From contig CAZXXS010000029.1 of the NCBI GenBank assembly GCA_964644845.1, forward strand, positions 101,038-165,037: 64,000 nt of DNA, in the 5' to 3' direction. This stretch comes from Geothermovivens sp964644845. GTDB taxonomy: Bacteria > Zhuqueibacterota > Zhuqueibacteria > Oleimicrobiales > Geothermoviventaceae. Position 1 is the first letter of the stretch; each line of letters starts with the position of its first letter. Below the pieces are notes generated by a model, which had not been told where the DNA came from, did not search any database, and saw only the letters and a list, made by a program, of their open reading frames with translations. This document shows, piece after piece, positions 60,711-64,000 of this stretch. The position numbers and the translations under genes were made by a program.

Positions 60711-61113
60711 TCGAGCTCCTTTCGGGTTGCGTTGGCTAAGGAGAAGCGCGCCCGCTCAGTCCGTCCACACGGGCGTGGGCGTCGTGGCTGAGGACTCGCG
60801 AGTGACCCGCTGCGCTCTGGAAACCCGCTGATTGCTCGCGGCAGGTGAAACTGGACCGGTTGAGTTTTCTGCGTCGCGGTACTCCTGAACCTGCGGTGAA
60901 ACTCTCCGAACCGTCCAAACCTTCGGCGGCACGACACTCAGCAGAAAAGCTCGTTGTCGTCCACCTGTGGAAGGCGCAGGGGTTTCTTGACGCGCCAATT
61001 GGCTGAGTGTCGCTCGCCCTGTCAGAGCACACCTTCGCAAAGCAGGCATGCGTGACCGGTAGTGCACATCTACGTTCTTCGTTGCCTTTCCGGCTCGTGG
61101 TGCCGGGCCCGGC
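60711..61113. other. Intergenic region between ribH and the propeller gene, no gene seen
   Basis: About 400 nt with no supported coding frame, RNA gene, promoter or terminator. Confidence 0.45.
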
Positions 61114-61593
61114 TCACGCTTTGCTTTTGCCGAGCCTTGGCAGCAGGTTGGCCATTTCGATCGCACTTAAGGCTGCATCCCAACCTTTGTTGCCGGCTTT
61201 CGTCCCCGCCCGTTCGAAAGCCTGTTCCAGAGTGTCTGGCGTGATCACCCCGTACGCGACCGGCACGCCAGTGTTCAGGCTCACCTGCGCGATGCCCTTG
61301 GTTACTTCGGATGCGATGTACTGGTGGTGCGGGGTGCCGCCACGGATTACGGCCCCGAGACAGATGACTGCGTCGAAGCGGCCGGAGTCGGCCATCGCTT
61401 TGGCGGCCAGAGGGATTTCGAACGATCCCGGAACCCACGCAACTTCGACGCTGCTCTCCTCCGCGCCGTGGCGGTACAGACAATCCAGTGCACCGCCGAG
61501 AAGCTGCTTACTCACCATCTCGTTGAAGCGGCTGACCACAATCCCAAACCGCTTGCCGCTCGCATCCAAAACACCTTCGTGCACCTTCGGCAT
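61114..61593 (-). CDS. ribH: 6,7-dimethyl-8-ribityllumazine synthase
   Basis: The 159-residue protein has the lumazine synthase signatures [32 protein letters not shown] and [21 protein letters not shown], with the catalytic His in TPHHQY, and [23 protein letters not shown] near the end. It condenses the pyrimidine amine with the dihydroxybutanone phosphate made by RibBA, the penultimate step to riboflavin. GGAGG lies 6 nt before the ATG. It follows ribBA after 712 nt, an unusually large gap for one pathway. Confidence 0.97.
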   Translation of the reverse strand: MPKVHEGVLDASGKRFGIVVSRFNEMVSKQLLGGALDCLYRHGAEESSVEVAWVPGSFEIPLAAKAMADSGRFDAVICLGAVIRGGTPHHQYIASEVTKGIAQVSLNTGVPVAYGVITPDTLEQAFERAGTKAGNKGWDAALSAIEMANLLPRLGKSKA

Positions 61594-62305
61594 TCCCGCT
61601 TCCTCCGCCGCTGTGTGAAACGCTTCTGTTCTCGTTACACCGCTTCTCTCGGGTACACGCAGTCAGTGTGTCCCCTTGTGTTCCCTACCACCTCTTCTGC
61701 AAAGGCACCACCAGGCACCGGTACGATCAAGCAACGATCGAGTCCCTGATGCAGCCAAGCCCTTGACCAACCCAAAGGTTCTGCGCTGCGCGTACACACG
61801 GGCTGACCCCAACAGGGCCCGGCCCCGTGCTGTGAATTTGCTCGCGAAGTGCAGCGCGGTGATTACCCGTCCTACGCAGGCCGACCGCAAGGCCTTCTGG
61901 TGCCGCGGGCGCGGTTGCGAAAAACGCTGGGGGCTGCTCTCCGAATGTCAGAAGCTACCGTTCTTGCTTTCTGCTCACCTCCACCGTGAACGCCGCCTCT
62001 CCCACACACCCGGAAGTTTGCCCAAGGGCCTAGCTGAGCTCCGATCTTTGCTTAAGACGAATCGAGCCAGCGGCATTCGGCCCTCGAACGCTTCTTTGAG
62101 GAAAACGTTGACTGGTCCACCTTAGCGATTGTCTTTCCGGACAGACGGAACCTTGCCTCGAACAGGCTGCAGTTTGGCCTTCACTTCAACCCGCTCTTGG
62201 CGACAAATTCTTGAACCGCTTCTGGAGGCAACCAGGCTACGCGGTCGCGTGACCCTTCCCAGTCCGGCCAACGATCGACGTGTGACATCGAAGAATGGCC
62301 CTCGA
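61594..62305. other. Long intergenic region between ribBA and ribH
   Basis: About 710 nt separating two riboflavin genes. Open frames on both strands lack similarity and ribosome binding sites. No FMN-riboswitch core or terminator with a T-run is visible. Confidence 0.5.
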
Positions 62306-63628
62306 TCAGTGTTTCTCTTTGTCGGCGGAAGTGGCCAGGTGTCGCGCCACGTCCTCCAAAACGGAGTCAGTAATCGGCCCCTTGGCGGCCATCCTGTCGA
62401 GCATCGCGCGCGGCAGCTGATCCTGAAGAATCAAGTGTCCCAATTTGTCCCGTTTCGTTTCCAGGTAGCGACGGTTGATTTCGTTCGGTGGAATCTCGAT
62501 CGGTACCCGCTCCACAACCTCAAGGCCGTAACCTTGCAAACCGACGATTTTCTTTGGGTTGTTGGTGATCAACCGCAATTTCTTGACGCCCAGGTCCACG
62601 AGGATCTGCGCCCCGATGCCGTAGTCCCGCAGATCCGGCTTGAAGCCGAGCGCCTCGTTTGCTTCCACCGTGTCTTTGCCCTGGTCCTGGAGATTGTACG
62701 CCAGAAGCTTGTTGACCAGGCCGATGCCACGCCCTTCCTGGCGCATGTACAGCAACACACCTCGTCCCTCACGCTCGATCATCATCATGGCCTGGTGAAG
62801 CTGATCTCCGCAGTCGCACCGCAAGGATCCGAAGATGTCGCCTGTAATGCACTGGCTGTGCACACGCACAAGGACCGGTTCCGGTGTTGTAACGTCCCCT
62901 TTCACGAGGGCGATGTGGTGATGTTCATCCACGGCGCTGCTGTACAGGTGCAACACAAAGTTGCCGTAGCGCGTGGGCAGACGCGTTGTTACCACCCGTT
63001 TTACCAACCGCTCCGTGCGCCTCCGGTATTCGATGATGTCGCGCACAGTGATGATTTTGAGGTCGAACTCCCTGGCGATTTCCTTAAGCCGAGGGACGCG
63101 GGCCATCGAGCCGTCTTCGTCCATGATTTCGCAAAGCACGCCGGCCGGATAAAGCCCGGCCAGTCGACAGAGGTCAACCACGGCCTCCGTGTGACCCGCC
63201 CGTGTCAGCACACCACCCTCCCGTGCCCTGAGTGGAAAAATGTGTCCCGGGCGCGCCAGGTCGCTTGGCCGAGTCTTTGGATCGACAAGGGCCTTGACGG
63301 TGCGCGCGCGATCGTGAGCCGAGATGCCCGTGGTTGTACCCTCTTTAGCATCGACGGAGACCGTGAACTCAGTGCCCATGTGCGCCGTGTTCTCGGTGAC
63401 CATGGGTTGGAGATCAAGCTCGTCAAGACGCTGGGGCGTCATGGCCACGCAGATCAGGCCCCTACCGTACTTGGCCATGAAGTTGATGGCCTCCGGCGTT
63501 ACCTTCTCTGCGGCCATGATGAAGTCACCTTCGTTCTCGCGGTCTTCGTCGTCGACGACGATCAGGATCTTGCCCTCTCGAATAGCTTCGATCGCTTCCT
63601 CAATCGTGTTAAACCCTTCGACAGTCAT
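62306..63628 (-). CDS. ribBA: Bifunctional 3,4-dihydroxy-2-butanone-4-phosphate synthase / GTP cyclohydrolase II
   Basis: From ATG 63626-63628 the product is 440 residues. The N-terminal RibB domain (~1-205) has [18 protein letters not shown] and [14 protein letters not shown]. The C-terminal RibA domain has the zinc site [18 protein letters not shown], then [13 protein letters not shown] and [10 protein letters not shown] motifs. The fusion supplies both substrates of the riboflavin pathway. The open frame extends 10 codons upstream ([10 protein letters not shown]), which does not match the family; GAAGG precedes the chosen ATG. No riboswitch is visible upstream. Confidence 0.97.
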   Translation of the reverse strand: MTVEGFNTIEEAIEAIREGKILIVVDDEDRENEGDFIMAAEKVTPEAINFMAKYGRGLICVAMTPQRLDELDLQPMVTENTAHMGTEFTVSVDAKEGTTTGISAHDRARTVKALVDPKTRPSDLARPGHIFPLRAREGGVLTRAGHTEAVVDLCRLAGLYPAGVLCEIMDEDGSMARVPRLKEIAREFDLKIITVRDIIEYRRRTERLVKRVVTTRLPTRYGNFVLHLYSSAVDEHHHIALVKGDVTTPEPVLVRVHSQCITGDIFGSLRCDCGDQLHQAMMMIEREGRGVLLYMRQEGRGIGLVNKLLAYNLQDQGKDTVEANEALGFKPDLRDYGIGAQILVDLGVKKLRLITNNPKKIVGLQGYGLEVVERVPIEIPPNEINRRYLETKRDKLGHLILQDQLPRAMLDRMAAKGPITDSVLEDVARHLATSADKEKH

Positions 63629-64000
63629 TTTGGTCGCCTTCGTCCAGTTCAGAACCACATCCTGAAAAGCTACGTTTCAGCGCGCCTCCGCTGGATACTT
63701 CTCCAGAGCTCCCCTGCGGAAGAAAACAGCAGGAGCTCGGCTTTTGCCCGGTTTCAAACGCGGACCGCCCACGTCACAGCTCCCGAAGTCCCGCAGTTGG
63801 TGCATGACCAGGCTGTTCCGCTGTACCCCACCGGGCCAACCCGGCACGACTGAGCGCCGAGGTTCTAAGGGCGGGAACCCGCCAGCCGAGACCCGAATGG
63901 CGCCTTCGCACAGCTACCGGCTGGCACCTACGGCGACGCTCTCCAGCCGGAACCGGTCAAAAACCAAGCTCACGTAATCTCTCTTCCGTGATTCCGCTCC
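63629..64000. other. Region upstream of ribBA to the window edge, no gene seen
   Basis: About 370 nt. I looked for an FMN riboswitch core and did not find it. A GGCGGG/CCCGCC hairpin lies near 63868-63881 without a T-run. No coding frame is supported. Confidence 0.45.

Noticed and set aside
62129..63853. 574-codon plus-strand open frame
   Set aside because: It is antisense to ribBA and runs into non-coding flanks; no recognisable product.
63629..64000. FMN riboswitch upstream of ribBA
   Set aside because: I looked for the RFN core segments on the minus strand and did not find them in order.
1..64000. tRNA genes, CRISPR arrays, insertion sequences
   Set aside because: No T-loop-like motif in a cloverleaf context, no regularly spaced repeats and no transposase frame were found by eye.

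Overview
The window is about 57% GC by impression and comes from a diderm (Gram-negative-type) bacterium. The best guess is a member of the FCB-like candidate phyla (KSB1/Calditrichota-type). Supporting signs are a secreted Reg_prop beta-propeller ending in a FlgD/type-A-sorting-like domain, a lipoprotein alkaline phosphatase, a large periplasmic TPR protein, and a long SecA of the insert-bearing kind. This assignment is inference; no rRNA is present. Every gene I can support (41 protein genes plus rnpB) lies on the minus strand. Start codons include many GTG and TTG, and most starts have a clear GGAGG-type ribosome binding site. I found no tRNA, rRNA, CRISPR array, transposase or phage gene.

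Layout, read in the direction of transcription (high to low coordinate). (1) 64000-61114: riboflavin genes ribBA and ribH, with long spacers. (2) 60710-52510: secreted propeller protein, lipoprotein alkaline phosphatase, recN, murA, a YbgF-like TPR protein. (3) 52064-40330: dnaE, a Yip1-type membrane protein, an amidohydrolase / E1-like ThiF / RNase H run, a nicotinamidase-type hydrolase, and a tightly overlapping sugar-nucleotide / uronate C5-epimerase-like / glycosyltransferase set. (4) 39462-23390: secreted M23 peptidase, polX, a membrane protein, gamma-glutamyltransferase, CPBP protease, Nudix hydrolase, mltG, pcrA/uvrD and a 1238-residue TPR protein. (5) 22762-9181: zinc-ribbon coiled-coil protein, RNase P RNA, recJ, nusB, secA, smg, topA, a Xer recombinase, hpf, hprK, and mannose-type PTS IIA and IIB domains without any permease, EI or HPr nearby. 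(6) 8673-1: a secreted GH28-like glycosidase, a selenocysteine peroxiredoxin, and an apparent operon headed by an Fe-S-sensing Rrf2 regulator. That operon contains a NapH/NosR-type polyferredoxin, a methyltransferase, an M24 peptidase homologue, an SRPBCC protein, a MIP18-type Fe-S assembly protein and a small heme-copper-oxidase-like membrane protein running off the left edge.

The strongest discovery is the peroxiredoxin at 5662-6393. The peroxidatic residue is encoded by an in-frame UGA at 6133-6135. A 7-bp hairpin with a GGUC loop follows 10 nt downstream (6105-6122), which fits a bacterial SECIS element. The usual resolving cysteine is replaced by threonine. The host must therefore decode selenocysteine, although no sel gene lies in this window.

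Other non-coding signals: two copies about 16.5 kb apart of a roughly 120-bp intergenic element (23171-23290 and 39686-39805) share an 18-bp identical block and an apparently covarying hairpin. A promoter plus strong terminator at 22840-23026 could make a ~150-nt RNA or attenuate the zinc-ribbon gene. Several promoters are recognisable as TTGACA-N17-TAAATT or close variants. Intergenic gaps of 400-870 bp are common and contain no convincing genes.
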